Notes: generated by a model from the sequence alone, not told the origin. Positions 32,842 to 43,416 are shown, counted from the stretch's first letter. The stretch: DNA of 64,000 nt from Jaapia argillacea MUCL 33604 (GCA_000697665.1 KL197736.1:412733-476732); one strand, 5' to 3'. A program made the numbers and translations.

Positions 32842-34130
32842 AATGAGCCTGGAGGATGATCTCTCTACCTTTGAACCCTTGGTTTACACCGAGATTCTAT
32901 CCTTCTATCTGTTAAATTGTTTCAAGGAGAGGGTGGCGATTCAACGAGGAGTGCGAGACCCTGCAACTCGAACAACTCCTCCCCTTGAGCTTGATGTCGA
33001 AATTGTTTGTGAATGTGAATACATTTGCGAAGAAATTTTCTATGCCTACTCTAACAACGGTATGCTTTCCACCCATCCCTGCATCATACGGATTAACCAG
33101 GTTGATAGTGAGGGTGACCTGGGACGCGGAGAGATGTGGTGACTGGATTGGCAAGAGGCCTTCGGGACTGAATGAGAAGACTGAGGCCGCCATTGCAAAG
33201 GAATACCCTCCCATTTCCTACCCAGGAACAATGCCTGTGCAAACCAAACCACTCACAGTGGTGGATGTCAACAACAAGATCATACTCTGGTACGTCCCCA
33301 ACATCCTTTCTCCCAAACGGCATGTGAGTCTCTCCCCACACATGATACTCACCAATCACCCATACGTTTGGCTTTGATTCGAAGGGCATTATGTGGGAGT
33401 CAACCAAACACCTGGATTCTTTGCTCTGCAAGAAGTATCTCATAGGCTCTCAAGGGAAGGGATGGCAAATCAACCACAGTCTTTTCAGAAGCCCCTCGTC
33501 CTGTGATGTCCATCCAGGGCTCTTGAATCTATCCCCAGCGTGGTTCCACCAGGGACATCAGGTGAGCGATCCTACCTCTCACCTCACCCTGGAATGTAAG
33601 AGCTAAATCATCTGAAGTCTCGAACAGACTCCCTGCATGTGTCTGCATCCCTGCAGGCAGGATCCCGCACTCCCAGCCTGAATGCATGGCTGAGGGATTT
33701 CTACCAGAGCGGCGCATTGATGAGCGCAATTTTGAGGGTCATCCACCCTAAGCTCTATGATGCAGGAAGGTTAGCCTTGACCAGGCTGATGCTGGAGGAT
33801 GAGGAGGTGTGGGATGTTCTCAAAGTTTGGCCATCTGTCTACAGTGCAATGTCCATCATTTCTAATCGCCTCACTCCACCACACCAGGATACACAATCTC
33901 AGGCATCTTGGTACGATCTTCTTGCAACTGTTGGACCATATCCTGATGCAGTCATGGCATTACCTGGACTTGGGTTGAGGTTGAGATATGGGGCAGGGAT
34001 GGTTGTGGGGTTTTCTGGAATACTTCTTCGGCACTGTGTGCCTGCCAATGACAGTGATCGAATTTGCTACATCTACTACATGCGGGACAAGGTCCATGAG
34101 AGGGAGGATGTTGAGCCCCTTCCTGGATGA
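32842..34130 (+). CDS. TET/JBP-like 2OG-Fe(II) dioxygenase B, next to KDZ transposase
   Basis: Exons 32842-33059, 33109-33323, 33385-33561 and about 33628-34130, with introns GTATGC..GATAG, GTGAGT..GAAG and GTGAGCG..AACAG. The protein shows EYPPISYPGTMPV, KPLTVVDVNNKIILWYVPN and LLNLSPAWFHQGHQ, then a double-stranded beta-helix core: NRLTPPHQDTQSQASWYDLL with H-x-D (33882-33890), LPGLGLRLRYGAGMVVGFSG, the distal His in LLRHCVPA and Arg in SDRICYIYYMRDKVHER. Iron ligands and the 2OG-binding Arg are all present, so activity is possible. Splicing into the last exon appears off by one base, so a small frame break near 33561-33628 cannot be excluded. No premature stop was seen. It ends 187 bp before the ATG of KDZ transposase 1 on the same strand. 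TET/JBP genes linked to KDZ elements are known from mushroom genomes. A Met at 32807 is an alternative start. Confidence 0.7.
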
Positions 34131-34317
34131 CTCTGGATGTCTATTGATTGTAAATACTCGTGCCAATGTCTTGTGTCTTTGAATGTGAAGATTGATCCCA
34201 ATTTCTTGGTCCAATCTCATTGTAACATCTGGGACACCATCTAGACACGTGGTTGCTCCTCGACCTCATCACATCATATCTCTCCAACGAAGGCTCACGA
34301 GGCAAAGTCCAGTCAAG

Positions 34318-34708
34318 ATGTATCAGGAAAAGGAGACATCCAGGGGTACCAAGCTGATAGGAATTGCTCTCAACAGGGGACAGGAGACTCCGAGTAGGAC
34401 AACCACCCCCAAGACAGTGTTTGACCCGCTTGAGTACCCAGAGTTTCAACAAGAGGAAATTGAACCATTGGCTTTACCGAAAGCAAAGGTCAGTGACCCC
34501 CATCCATGGAATGATGTCGTCTCACACCTCCCAGTCTCAACAAGACTATCTTAGGGATTGGATCCCATACCGTGATGAGTATCTTGACCATTTGCTTGCT
34601 CGAGAGGCCCCCTTAGGGGAACGCCTCTGTGAGTGCGGCAGGGAGGGATCCTGGAGATGCAAATCTTGCTTGGGACAACCGCTGTTCTGTTACGACTGCA
34701 TTCAGAGG
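34318..34708 (+). pseudogene. KDZ transposase 1 (CxC2), 5' part
   Basis: Exon 1 (34318-34488, MYQEKETSRGTKLIGIALNR ... LALPKAK), intron 34489-34534 (GTCAGTG..CCCAG), and exon 2 from 34535: QQDYLRDWIPYRDEYLDHLL, then the cysteine cluster LCECGREGSWRCKSCLG and LFCYDCIQR. The x-W-I-P-x-R-D-x-Y-L motif and the C-x-C...C-x2-C...C-x2-C cluster are diagnostic for CxC2-type KDZ (Kyakuja-Dileera-Zisupton) transposases. The exon is cut at codon Arg (AGG, 34706-34708) by the LTR of a gypsy element and resumes in frame at 43422. Confidence 0.85.
34704..34708. repeat. Target-site duplication of gypsy insertion, left copy
   Basis: AGAGG directly before the LTR TG. The right copy at 43417-43421 is GGAGG. 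One mismatch in five, as expected for a 5-bp Ty3/gypsy duplication that has since mutated. Confidence 0.65.
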
Positions 34709-35472
34709 TGTTACGAGCACCTTAGCATTAGCGAAGGTCGCAAGTAAGGCTTGTAGGTCCAATGGTATAGAAGGCGCTAAGAATAGCGTCCAGGGAATAC
34801 AAGAGAACATGATAGAAAGGTACAGAATAAAGTAGAATGTCCAGGGAATCGGTAACCAGCTGAATGGGGTATAGACTGAGAAGTTGAGTTAATAATAGTA
34901 CCATGAGATATAAATAGAACGAGTCCGAGAGNNNNNNNNNNNNNNNNNNNNNNNNNNNNNNNNNNNNNNNNNNNNNNNNNNNNNNNNNNNNNNNNNNNNN
35001 NNNNNNNNNNNNNNNNNNNNNNNNNNNNNNNNNNNNNNNNNNNNNNNNNNNNNNNNNNNNNNNNNNNNNNNNNNNNNNNNNNNNNNNNNNNNNNNNNNNN
35101 NNNNNNNNNNNNNNNNNNNNNNNNNNNNNNNNNNNNNNNNNNNNNNNNNNNNNNNNNNNNNNNNNNNNNNNNNNNNNNNNNNNNNNNNNNNNNNNNNNNN
35201 NNNNNNNNNNNNNNNNNNNNNNNNNNNNNNNNNNNNNNNNNNNNNNNNNNNNNNNNNNNNNNNNNNNNNNNNNNNNNNNNNNNNNNNNNNNNNNNNNNNN
35301 NNNNNNNNNNNNNNNNNNNNNNNNNATGGGGTATAGACTGAGAAGTTGAGTTAATAATAGTACCATGAGATATAAATAGAACGAGTCCGAGAGAAGGTGT
35401 GATAAGACAAGATAAGATGTCTGAGATAAGATAAGATAACGAAAAATGAAACGGGTATACAAAGTCGTAACA
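34709..35472 (-). repeat. 3' LTR (left), internally deleted, contains N gap
   Basis: Matches the right LTR but lacks 184 bp corresponding to 42983-43166 (junction after GGCTTGTAGG at about 34760). The 68 nt before the gap (34864-34931) are identical to the 68 nt after it (35326-35393), so real LTR content is about 300 bp if the gap is spurious. Confidence 0.9.
34932..35325. other. Assembly gap (394 N), probably spurious
   Basis: Run of N flanked by an identical 68-nt sequence (ATGGGGTATAGACTGAGAAG to ACGAGTCCGAGAG) on both sides. The other LTR has that sequence once, which suggests two contig ends that overlap rather than missing DNA. Confidence 0.85.
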
Positions 35473-35486
35473 CCACCCCCTCTTCT
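35473..35486 (-). other. Polypurine tract of gypsy element
   Basis: Reverse complement reads AGAAGAGGGGGTGG directly before the 3' LTR TGTTACGAC. It is the expected plus-strand primer site. Confidence 0.7.
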
Positions 35487-36951
35487 AAGCCGAGGTTTGT
35501 CCCAAACCTTCGTCCGATCCCCATCCAACCCTACCATGACTCCAGTTCGTCTCAAAGATTTGTCGGTCTAGAAATTGCTGCCATGCAGTGGCGTCAGGGT
35601 AAAGTGGTGCGAGAGGCGAGGATGTAGGATCTGTAGTGATGGTGAGACATTTTCCTTGTTCCATCCAATGGATCCAGGCCCACCGAGCGCTGTCCAGTTC
35701 GAGTTTGCACCTCTGTATGTTCTCCTCAACGTAGGCATGGTGTCGGAGCTCCTCATTAACAGTTCGTTCCGTGATCAGGGTCGGCTGTTGTAGGGGTGAA
35801 ACCGTGAGTACTTGCTGAGGGGTCGGGAGTAGAGGGCTGGAAATATCATGAGTGGGGGGGGAACGACGGGAAACAGATCGCTTCTTACGAGGCTGGCAGT
35901 CGGCAGGGCACGAGCGTGCGAGGTGCCCTCGTTTGTGACAATTCCAGCATTTGGTTTTACGATGGTAGTGCGAGTCGTCGGTGGTGATATAGCGGGGGGG
36001 GCAGTTGGTCCAGAGGTCGGTGGGTGAGGGGGATGGGAAAGAGGTCCTGGAGTTGGATCCCCATTGTTCGATGGCGTTAACGGGGTTGGGCCAGACTTCC
36101 TCTGAGTCAGCCAGGCTGGCTGGGGGCCATTCATGCTCCCCTCCTTCGGGTTTCCATTTGCCGGTTAAGCTCGGTGTGGAATAGCGAATACGATTGGAGG
36201 GGCATTCGCCCATAGATGACGGGGATGGAGGTGGTGGGGCGTCGTAGACTGGCTCGGATGACGTGGTGGAGGATAAGGGATGTAATGAGGGGAGGGAGTC
36301 GTCAGAGGACGACACGTTGGTGGGGACTAGCGGTGGTGATGCATAGTCGGCGTGGGTTGGGGTTTTGGGGTGATAAGAAGGACTGCAAGGTGGCACGTCC
36401 TCTAGGCAAGGGGCCGGGCTGAACGTGTCCTGAACCTCGTATACCATTCCATTGGAATGGAGGCATGGGACGATGGGGCCCAGACTGTACGGGTCGGCCT
36501 TGGTGTAGTTGAGGGGGGAAATGACAGGGGGTTGGTTGATGGTGACGATGGGGACGGGATGGATCCGTGTTTGGATTGGGTTATCTAGCTCAAAGAAGTC
36601 GAGAGCGCGGGGGCGGCCCATGCACACACGTATTTCCTCTGACTGGTCACGTTTCCACTTGAGAATCCAGTTCTCGGTGTTGACCAGTTTGGCCTGGGCG
36701 AGTATGTTAGCTACGAGCCGCCACTCGCAGTACTTGATGTGTTCGTGCATCATCACTTTGTTGTCGGCGGTGATGTAGAAGGTCAGGGGGGAGGGAAGAT
36801 GGATGCTGGGGGTGATGACGACGGCGAGGGTGTGGAGGATGGCAGCGGTGATCATTTTGATGGTGCGAGGAATACTGGGGGTGTTTGTTAGGTGAGAGAT
36901 ATATTCTCCATGTCTTGGGTAGTTTGAGTCGATAAGTTCCTGACCCAACAA
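35485..36951 (-). CDS. Extra 3' ORF of gypsy element with CCHC zinc knuckle
   Basis: About 488 codons without a stop, in a different frame from the integrase tail it overlaps (36707-36951). A likely start is MITAAILHTLAVVI (about 36858). The N-terminal part has HIKYCEWRLVANILAQAKLV, LKWKRDQSEEIRVCMGRPRA and LDFFELDNPIQ. The middle is Pro/Ser-rich disorder. Near 35909-35951 is CWNCHKRGHLARSC, a C-x2-C-x4-H-x4-C retroviral-type knuckle flanked by Arg/Lys (RKKRSVSRRS). The C-terminal part (EELRHHAYVEENIQRCKLEL) is helical. Zinc knuckles normally sit in Gag, and this element has one there as well. Similar extra ORFs occur in Agaricomycete gypsy elements, as far as I recall, without a known role. 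RNA or DNA binding is the inference. It is the only undamaged frame of the element. Confidence 0.8.
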   Translation of the reverse strand: MLGQELIDSNYPRHGEYISHLTNTPSIPRTIKMITAAILHTLAVVITPSIHLPSPLTFYITADNKVMMHEHIKYCEWRLVANILAQAKLVNTENWILKWKRDQSEEIRVCMGRPRALDFFELDNPIQTRIHPVPIVTINQPPVISPLNYTKADPYSLGPIVPCLHSNGMVYEVQDTFSPAPCLEDVPPCSPSYHPKTPTHADYASPPLVPTNVSSSDDSLPSLHPLSSTTSSEPVYDAPPPPSPSSMGECPSNRIRYSTPSLTGKWKPEGGEHEWPPASLADSEEVWPNPVNAIEQWGSNSRTSFPSPSPTDLWTNCPPRYITTDDSHYHRKTKCWNCHKRGHLARSCPADCQPRKKRSVSRRSPPTHDISSPLLPTPQQVLTVSPLQQPTLITERTVNEELRHHAYVEENIQRCKLELDSARWAWIHWMEQGKCLTITTDPTSSPLAPLYPDATAWQQFLDRQIFETNWSHGRVGWGSDEGLGQTSA

Positions 36952-37897
36952 TTGTTTCTATCTCGAAGGGACCGTGTCTTTTGGGGGAGAGTTTGGTGCT
37001 GGGATATTCGGTTTTGACATTTTTTCCTTCTAACCAAACTAGGTCCCCGATGTTAAAGTCAGGTCCTTTTGTTCCGTATTTGTTGTGTTGGTTTTTCATG
37101 GCTTCGGCTGCTAGTTTGAGGCATGCTTCTGCTTCTTCTCTCGATTTTTTGAGTTCTTCTAATCATTGTTCGGCTGCTGGGATGTTGGGCGTGGGTCTGA
37201 ACAACGGTTTGACTTTAGCTTGATACCCATGCATAAGTTTGAATGGTGTCTTCTTGGTTGCCGAGTGTATACGTGTGTTGTGGGATAGTTCTGCGGCGTA
37301 CAGAAGTGATGGCCAGTTGTTCTGGGCGCGGTTGCAGTATGCTTGGAGGAATATTTCTAGTTCTTGATTTACCCTTTTGGTGGCTCCGTTGGTTTCTGGG
37401 TGATATCCTGTGCTTAGTGCTGATCTGATGTCAAGTCGGTTGAATATGGCACGGAGCACTTGGGATGTGAACTGGGGTCCTCGATCCGATATCATTTTGT
37501 CTGGTAATCCATATCGTCTGAAGGCGCCCTTGATGAGAATCTTCGCTGTTCCATCAGCGTCTATGGCTTTATTGCAAGGTGTGAATATTATCGTTTTGGT
37601 AAAGTGATCGGTGAGGACATGGATGGCGTCGAAGCCGTCTACTTCCAGGATGCCTGTGATGAAATCCTGTGTTACAATTTCGAAAGGTCGTGTGGGGATT
37701 TCTGTTGGGTGTAATGGTTCTTGCGTTGGATTGTTGTTTGGTTTGATGGATTGGCACATCGCGCATCCCTCGATGTAATTCTTGACGAATATTGACATAC
37801 CAGGCCACCAATAATCTCGTTGTACAATCTCCAGGGTTTTGTATCTTCCCAGGTGTCCCATTAGGGTGGGATCGTGGCACGATTTTATGACTTTTCA
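36707..37897 (-). pseudogene. Gypsy integrase, inactivated
   Basis: Read leftward: zinc-binding HHCC (H in SCHDPTLMGHLGRY, CAMC near 37755-37765), YWWPGMSIFVKNYI, then the catalytic core: first Asp region IVTQDFITGILEVDGFD, second Asp in SDRGPQFTS (37484-37486) and, 35 residues on, Lys in YHPETNGATKRVNQELE (37376-37378) where Glu is required. Two TGA codons (37895-37897, 37163-37165) break the frame. The C-terminal part has GPDFNIGDLVWLEGKNVKTE and KLSPKRHGPFEIETIVGSGTY, the usual post-core SH3-like region. I see no chromodomain. Confidence 0.9.
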
Positions 37898-38029
37898 TTG
37901 TAGGTCCATGTTTTTGGGGACGTATATCTTCCCTCGGTAGAGGATCAATCCGTCTTCCAGGTTCCATTCTTCTAGTCCTTTGGTGAGCGACCGTGGTCCT
38001 TGTGTGCGAATGGAGTTTAGTGCGGCTTG

Positions 38030-39842
38030 CGGCTGCTACCAATTCGTCCAACTCGTTATTCCTTTTGATTTCTTCTTTTAGGTCTGAATCTCCTGTTATT
38101 TGTACCTGTTCTTCGGGGCCTGTCATTATTATGCTTCGTATTGCTAGTTGAATGTGTCGTGCGATGATGGGGGAGTGTGTTGAGGCGGTTCCTCTTCCAG
38201 TGATGTTGATCTGTTTGGTGAAAAGTTGGGGGGCTAGCAGGATTCTATCCTGGTTGTCGGTATCCACCCCCTCCTTATGGTCTTGTTGTCTCGAAAGACC
38301 ATCGGATTTGTTCGACTTTCCCGGTTTGTGTATTAATTCGAAATCGAATCTTGTCAGGAACTGGGCCCAACGTGCCTGCTGGTGACTCAGCTTCTGGGCG
38401 TTTCAAAAGTATTCCAAATTCTTGTGGTCCATGTAAATTTTAATCTGGTGGGTACATCCCTCTAGGTAGTGCCTCCATGCTTCCAAAGAGCGTATGATTG
38501 CAAGCAGTTCCTTGTCGTAGATGTCGTAATTACATTCTGCGTCTGACAGGGATTTCGACAGGTATGCAACAGGATGCCATTTCCCATCGTCTTCCAATTG
38601 CATCAGGACGGCGCCCATGGCATAATCGGATGTGTCGCACTTGATTTGGAATGGTTTGGTTGTGTCTGGGGTTACCAGCATCGGGGATGATGTAAAAGAC
38701 GTTTTTAGTTTGTCGAAGGCTTCCTGGCATCCAATGGTCCATTCCCATTCGTGTTCCTTTTTGGTTAGTTTGAACAAGGGTTTGGCAATCTTTGAGAAGT
38801 TGCGGATGAATCGTCGGTAGAAATTGCAGAATCCCAAGAAGGATTGAACTTCTTTGACTTTCTTGGGTTCGGGCCACTCCATAATTCCAGTGACTTTGAT
38901 TGGATCCATTTCTACCAGATTATGCAAGACCATTAATCCGAGGTACTCAATTTTGGGGACTTCGAATGTACATTTTTCTGGTTTTAGGAACAGGTCGTTA
39001 TCCTCCAGGATCCTCATTACTTGATGGAGTATTTTACGGTGTTCTGTTATGTCTTGCGTGAAGACCAGGATGTCGTCAAGGTATACTATGACATGTCCTT
39101 CGTCGATTAATTCCTTGAATAGTTCGTTCATCATTGTTTGGAAGGTCGCTGGTGAGTTGGTCAGTCCGAAGAACATTACTCGTGGTTCGTATAGTCCGCG
39201 GTTGGTTTTGAAGGCTGCCTTCCATTCGTCTCCTTCTTTGATTCGGACATTGTTATATCCCCATTGTAGATCCAGTTTCGAATAGATCTTGGCTCCTTTC
39301 AATTTGTCGATGAGTTTGGCGATCAGGGGTATTGGGTAGGTATTTTTTATGGTCATCGAGTTTAGGTATTGGTAGTCCTGTGTTGGCCGGAGTTTCCCAT
39401 CCTTCTTTTTTACGAAGAAGAAGGGTGAGGATAATTGGGATTTTGATGGCCTGATGTACTTCTTTTCCAATTGTTCTTCGAGGAAGGCATCGAGTTCCTT
39501 CTGCTCAGCCGGAGATAGGGGGTAGGTTTTGCAATTGATGGGTTTCCATCCTTCCTTCAGTTCTATTGCGTGATCCCATGGTTGTTTTATTGGAAAGCGT
39601 TCTGATGCTTTCTTCTCGAATACTCTCTTATATCTCCCATATTCCCTAGGTATCATCTCCTCCAGGGTTTTTTCTTTTTGACCTTGGGCGGCTTTTTCCG
39701 CTAGTTCGATGGATTTGTTTCTATGGGCCTGTGCTGTGATGATAGCAGGGTGTTTGTCTTCCTCGGGGTCTTCATCGTCTTTGGGTAATGGGTCTCCCAT
39801 CAGGGCTCGGTGTACCTTAATTCCTTGGTAAGTCCATGGTCA
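38030..39842 (-). pseudogene. Gypsy reverse transcriptase-RNase H, damaged
   Basis: Main frame 39842-38403: HAIELKEGWKPINCKTYPLS, FFFVKKKDGKLRPTQDYQYL, KLDLQWGYNNVRIKEGDEWK, FGLTNSPATFQTMMNELF, VIVYLDDILVFT (YLDD at 39072-39083), FLGFCNFYRRFIRNFSKIAK and the RNase H start KCDTSDYAMGAVLMQ. TGA at 39840-39842 separates it from the protease/linker side. TGA at 38403-38405 (LEYF-x-NAQKL) cuts RNase H, which continues in frame as QQARWAQFLTRFDFELIHK to about 38030 where a frameshift occurs. In SHQQARW, two positions that are usually Arg are His and Gln, as CpG changes on the other strand would give. Confidence 0.92.
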
Positions 39843-40460
39843 TATTTCCTGATCTGGGTTTGTGGTTTCGTCTGTGGTCCATAATTCGGATGGGGGTGCT
39901 TCTATTTTTTGTGGTCTACGTTTTTTGGTTTTGTTTCCCTTGACTTCGATAGGTTCTGTTTCGCAGTTTTGAGCCTTCGGGACCGGTTTGGTTCGTGCGA
40001 CTACAGGTCCTTCTTGGACCTGGCATGTGTCGGGGCATCGACTGAGGTTAATTGTGTAGTTTTGCCAATCTCTTTTGGGGTTGTGCTCTAGTAACCAATC
40101 GCTTCCGAGGATGACGTTTTCCTTTCCTATATTGGTTACATAGAATCGGTTGTTTTCCGTGTGGGTTCCTTCTTCTTGTCTGTGGATTCGGACTCCCAGT
40201 TCGACGTAGTAGCGAATTTCTCCGTTCGCATTTTCAGAATCGTCGACGTTGTGAACTGGGATTCAGGTCGGTAGTTTCTGAAGGTTCATTTGTTTTTTGA
40301 CAGCATACTCGTAGCTGATTAAATTTCCGGTGGCTCCGCTGTCGATTAGGGCCTTGGTGGTGGTGGTTCGATTCCTTCCAATAAGTTCAATCTGGATATG
40401 TAGGGATGGGGTTCCTGAATTTTTTAGAGTGGAAATAGATAATAATTCGGGGGTATCCAA
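39843..40460 (-). pseudogene. Gypsy aspartic protease and linker, damaged
   Basis: The active-site motif ALIDSGATGNLIS lies at about 40315-40355 (DSGA at 40332-40343). The frame is stopped by TGA at 40263-40265 (KLPT-x-IPVHNVDD) and continues as RYYVELGVRIHRQ and GKENVILGSDWLLEHNP, the second conserved protease motif. A Lys/Thr/Pro linker leads to the TGA at 39840-39842 before the RT frame. Confidence 0.85.
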
Positions 40461-40499
40461 GACTTGCTATCGATTAAAGGAATCTCATTTAACCTTCTC

Positions 40500-42880
40500 G
40501 TTCGCCACAGGCGGAAGGTGGTTTAAAAACCCAATTTGGCAAACTCTTCTCTCACTGTCTGTACCACTTCCCATCTGTTATCCTCTGCAGTATCTTGTAA
40601 GAGATTCCTGATCTCTTTTCCCACGTCCCTTGGTTCTTCCTCCTTTTCTTCTCCCACCTCAACGACCCTTGCTTGGAAGCGCCTTTTGAAGGGTTTCTTT
40701 TGTTTATCCGGGCAATCGCGGGAGAAGTGTCTGGGTTTCCTGCAGTAGAAGCATGCATTAGTGTCCCTTAACTTCTTTCGTTCTTGATCGTCTAGTCGTC
40801 TAAATTGCCTGGTACGTCAATTCCTCCCGAAGCAGGCAGGGTCGATGTCCATGGGAACGCCTTCCGATTGGTAGGGGCATTGATAGAGAGGGGTGGGGTC
40901 GTCTGGGTATATAGGTTTGGCCGATCGGAATCTCCAGGATTTCTTGGCTGCGGCTTGTTGTCGGAGAAGGTCTTCTTGAATGGCAGCGGCTTTAAAGTTG
41001 GCATAGTTCAATGGCGGGGTGGGAAGATGGATGATGGCCCGTAGGATATCCCAATTGAGTCCTTTCTTGAAGTACTCGAGTAGGGCAGCGTTGTTAAACT
41101 CGGTGTAACGGGCCAGGTCCTTGAATTTGGCAACGTAATCGTTGACGGAGGATCTTCCTTGTTATAAGTTCTGAATTTGCATCCTCGCGGTTCCTCCCTT
41201 GTCTAGTTCCTTAAACACGTCCTTGATGCGAGCGATAAATTCGTCCCATGAGTCCTTGGTTCCGTCTGCTTTGGTGTAGGGGCTGGTGGGTTTCTCGTAG
41301 TCCTCAATGCATTTCATCGCCCAGGACCCGGCGGTGCCTTCTTTCATGAAGGAAAGGGTGTATGTGATTTTGGCCCATTCGTTTTCGAAGTCGTCTGGGT
41401 TGGCTCCAATGTTAAGTTTAACTTCTTGAACAAATTTATCAGTCCGTCGGCGATCGCCGGTGAAGACCAAGGGTGGGGCGAGTTTAGGTCCTTTGTTGGT
41501 AGCGCCGGACATGATGTTGGCGGTGGGGGGTCCGGGTGGGAGCAGTGGAGGTGGTGGAGGTGGCGGTGGAACAGATGGGATCTGGGGTTGGGGGTTTGGA
41601 GTAGGTACGGGGTGGTTGGGTGGGTCGAGTGGAGGTGTGTTGCGGATGGGGGCAGTTTCCTCAGGATAGGTTTGCTCGGTAGGAGGGTTCTGTGCTGGGG
41701 GGTGTGAATCTTCAGGTTCTTCAGTGATGGGGGCGTTGACGGGTTGAGTTTCCGCTTCTTCCTCGGTGGTTGAGTGGTCGTCGTCTGATGCTTCAGGGGC
41801 TCGGTAAGATGCTCTAGAAGCAGTTCTAGACACAGCTTCTTGTAATTCTTGTAGTCCTCGATTGCTACCGACTGACTGTCTACTAGGTTGTCGCGATGGT
41901 GGTTTGGGTCGAGGGGTTCCTCCTCTGGAGACTCTCTGATAGGGGTTAGACCACGGGGGTTGGGTGGACGAGGATGCGATGAGCGGGGTAGGGGAGGCGA
42001 TTGGGGGTGATACAGGGCTGGTTGGTGGAGATCTAACGGTTTCGGGAGTGGTAGGGTTCTGGGATAAGACTTCTGGGTGAAGTCGGATGTACTCTCAGAA
42101 GTTGGGGAGGTCTGGGTTGAAGGTGAATTGGAACGGTTTTCCGAACTGGGTAACCCCTTGGTCACCTTTGATAACGAAGGGGTTTCGGTTAAAGTAGAAT
42201 AGTCCGTTTGATTCGTCGTAATGGATCTGATCCTTGATGTGATCTTTGTACCTGTTGAGTTCTTGGAAGGTAGGTGGGTGGGTGCCAGCCGGAAGCGGGT
42301 GTTGTTGATAGATGGAGATTGTGTGGGGATCAATCTTGACAGGTGCGTGAGGGTGGGGGGACTAATTCGATGTGTTGCTGGCGGAGTAGTTCTACTTCTT
42401 CTGCTTGTCGGCGTATTCTCTCGATGATGTTATTGATTCGTGTGCGAAGGGCAATCAGGTCGTTGGAAACGATGTTGAGCTGGGGGTATAGTTGATCAAG
42501 TTCTTGGGTGATGAGCAGGAACGCGCTTAGAAAGGCATCAATGTGGATCCTGACTTCTGCCAGCTTTGTGATCCGCTGATGGCCTGAAATATAGTTAAGA
42601 TATGTGCGAGTTTGGAATGTTTCCTAACTCGTCGTTTCTTGGGGGATGGTGTGTAGTATTGGGTAGCGACAGGGGATAATGCCGCGGGGGTTTCTAGTTG
42701 TGGTCTACCGACGGGGTAAAGGGCGTGTACGGCTCGTCGTTTGACGAATACAAACTGTTTATTGTCGGATCGTTGTACTAGAAATAGGGGTCGGATGTCG
42801 ATGGTATTTATGATACTGGAGTGGGGTTCGTTGGTTATGACAACGCGATATGATTCCAGGGTGGGGGAGGTCACAGATCC
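40500..42880 (-). pseudogene. Gypsy gag polyprotein, multiple frame breaks
   Basis: Segments in order on the minus strand: 42874-42527 (MTSPTLESYRVVITNEPHSS, VKRRAVHALYPVGRP), a coiled-coil stretch (about 42540-42350: DLIALRTRINNIIERIRRQA), a Pro/Ser-rich region, 41833-41165 (VFTGDRRRTDKFVQEVKLN, SFMKEGTAGSWAMK, KDVFKELDKGG: capsid-like), TAA at 41162-41164, then SSVNDYVAKFKDLARYTEF and NWDILRAIIHLPTPP. Near 40710-40755 is the zinc knuckle CFYCRKPRHFSRDC (C-x2-C-x4-H-x4-C). At least three frame changes prevent a continuous Gag. Confidence 0.85.
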
Positions 42881-42930
42881 TGACTGTATCGGTGTTGTAG
42901 GGTGAGTAGGGTGTAGAAAGCTTGTCCAAG

Positions 42931-43416
42931 TGTTACGAGCGCCTTAGCATTAGTGAAGGTAGCGAGTAAGGCTTGTAGGTCCTTTGGATACTTCACTTAC
43001 CGGATACTCAGGCTATGACAATAGAAGCAGTAGAGGATGACGAACGAGAGCGAACCAGTTGAAGGGTACAGGCTAAGAGGCCGTATTGTTCAAGTGGACA
43101 AGCTTAAGGAATACAGGAGGGCGAGACCGCCTTATATACTAGGGCCAGGAAGGGAGAACATAGTAGAATGGTATAGAAGGCGCTAAGAATAGCGTCCAGG
43201 GAATACAAGAGAACATGATAGAAAGGTACAGAATAAAGTAGAACGTCCAGGGAATCGGTAACCAGCCGAATGGGGTATAGACTGAGAAGTTGAGTTAATA
43301 ATAGTACCATGAGATATAAATAGAACGAGTCTGAGAGAAGGTGTGATAAGACGAGATAAGATGTCCGAGATAAGATAAGATAACGAAAAATGAAACGGGT
43401 ATACAAAGTCGTAACA
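42931..43416 (-). repeat. 5' LTR (right), 486 bp, full length
   Basis: Starts TGTTACGAGCGCC and ends AAAGTCGTAACA. Contains repeated GATAAGA words (43345-43385), which are likely regulatory or structural. It differs from the left copy by about a dozen substitutions over the shared ~300 bp plus the 184-bp deletion. Confidence 0.92.

Larger units (their letters stand above)
34709..43416 (-). mobile_element. Ty3/gypsy LTR retrotransposon, inserted in KDZ transposase 1
   Basis: Bounded by LTRs that start TGTTACGAGC and end GTCGTAACA (plus-strand reading). Coding order on the minus strand is gag (about 42880-40500), protease (DSGATG), reverse transcriptase with YLDD, RNase H, integrase (HHCC and D,D-35-x), then an extra downstream ORF with a zinc knuckle. 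RT before integrase makes it Ty3/gypsy. A purine-rich tract (rc AGAAGAGGGGGTGG) abuts the 3' LTR. The element is dead: five TGA codons in pol/protease, one TAA and frame breaks in gag, and loss of the integrase catalytic Glu. Length is about 8.7 kb including a 394-N gap. Confidence 0.95.

Noticed and set aside
34728-35555. Long minus-strand open frame across the N gap
   Set aside because: It exists only because N codons are read as open. The flanking translated stretches are LTR sequence duplicated on both sides of the gap.
36707-37099. Chromodomain at the gypsy integrase C-terminus (chromovirus)
   Set aside because: After the GPFEIETIVGSGTYRLKLP segment the frame goes into Pro/His-rich sequence without a YxVxWxG motif, so I cannot call it a chromovirus.
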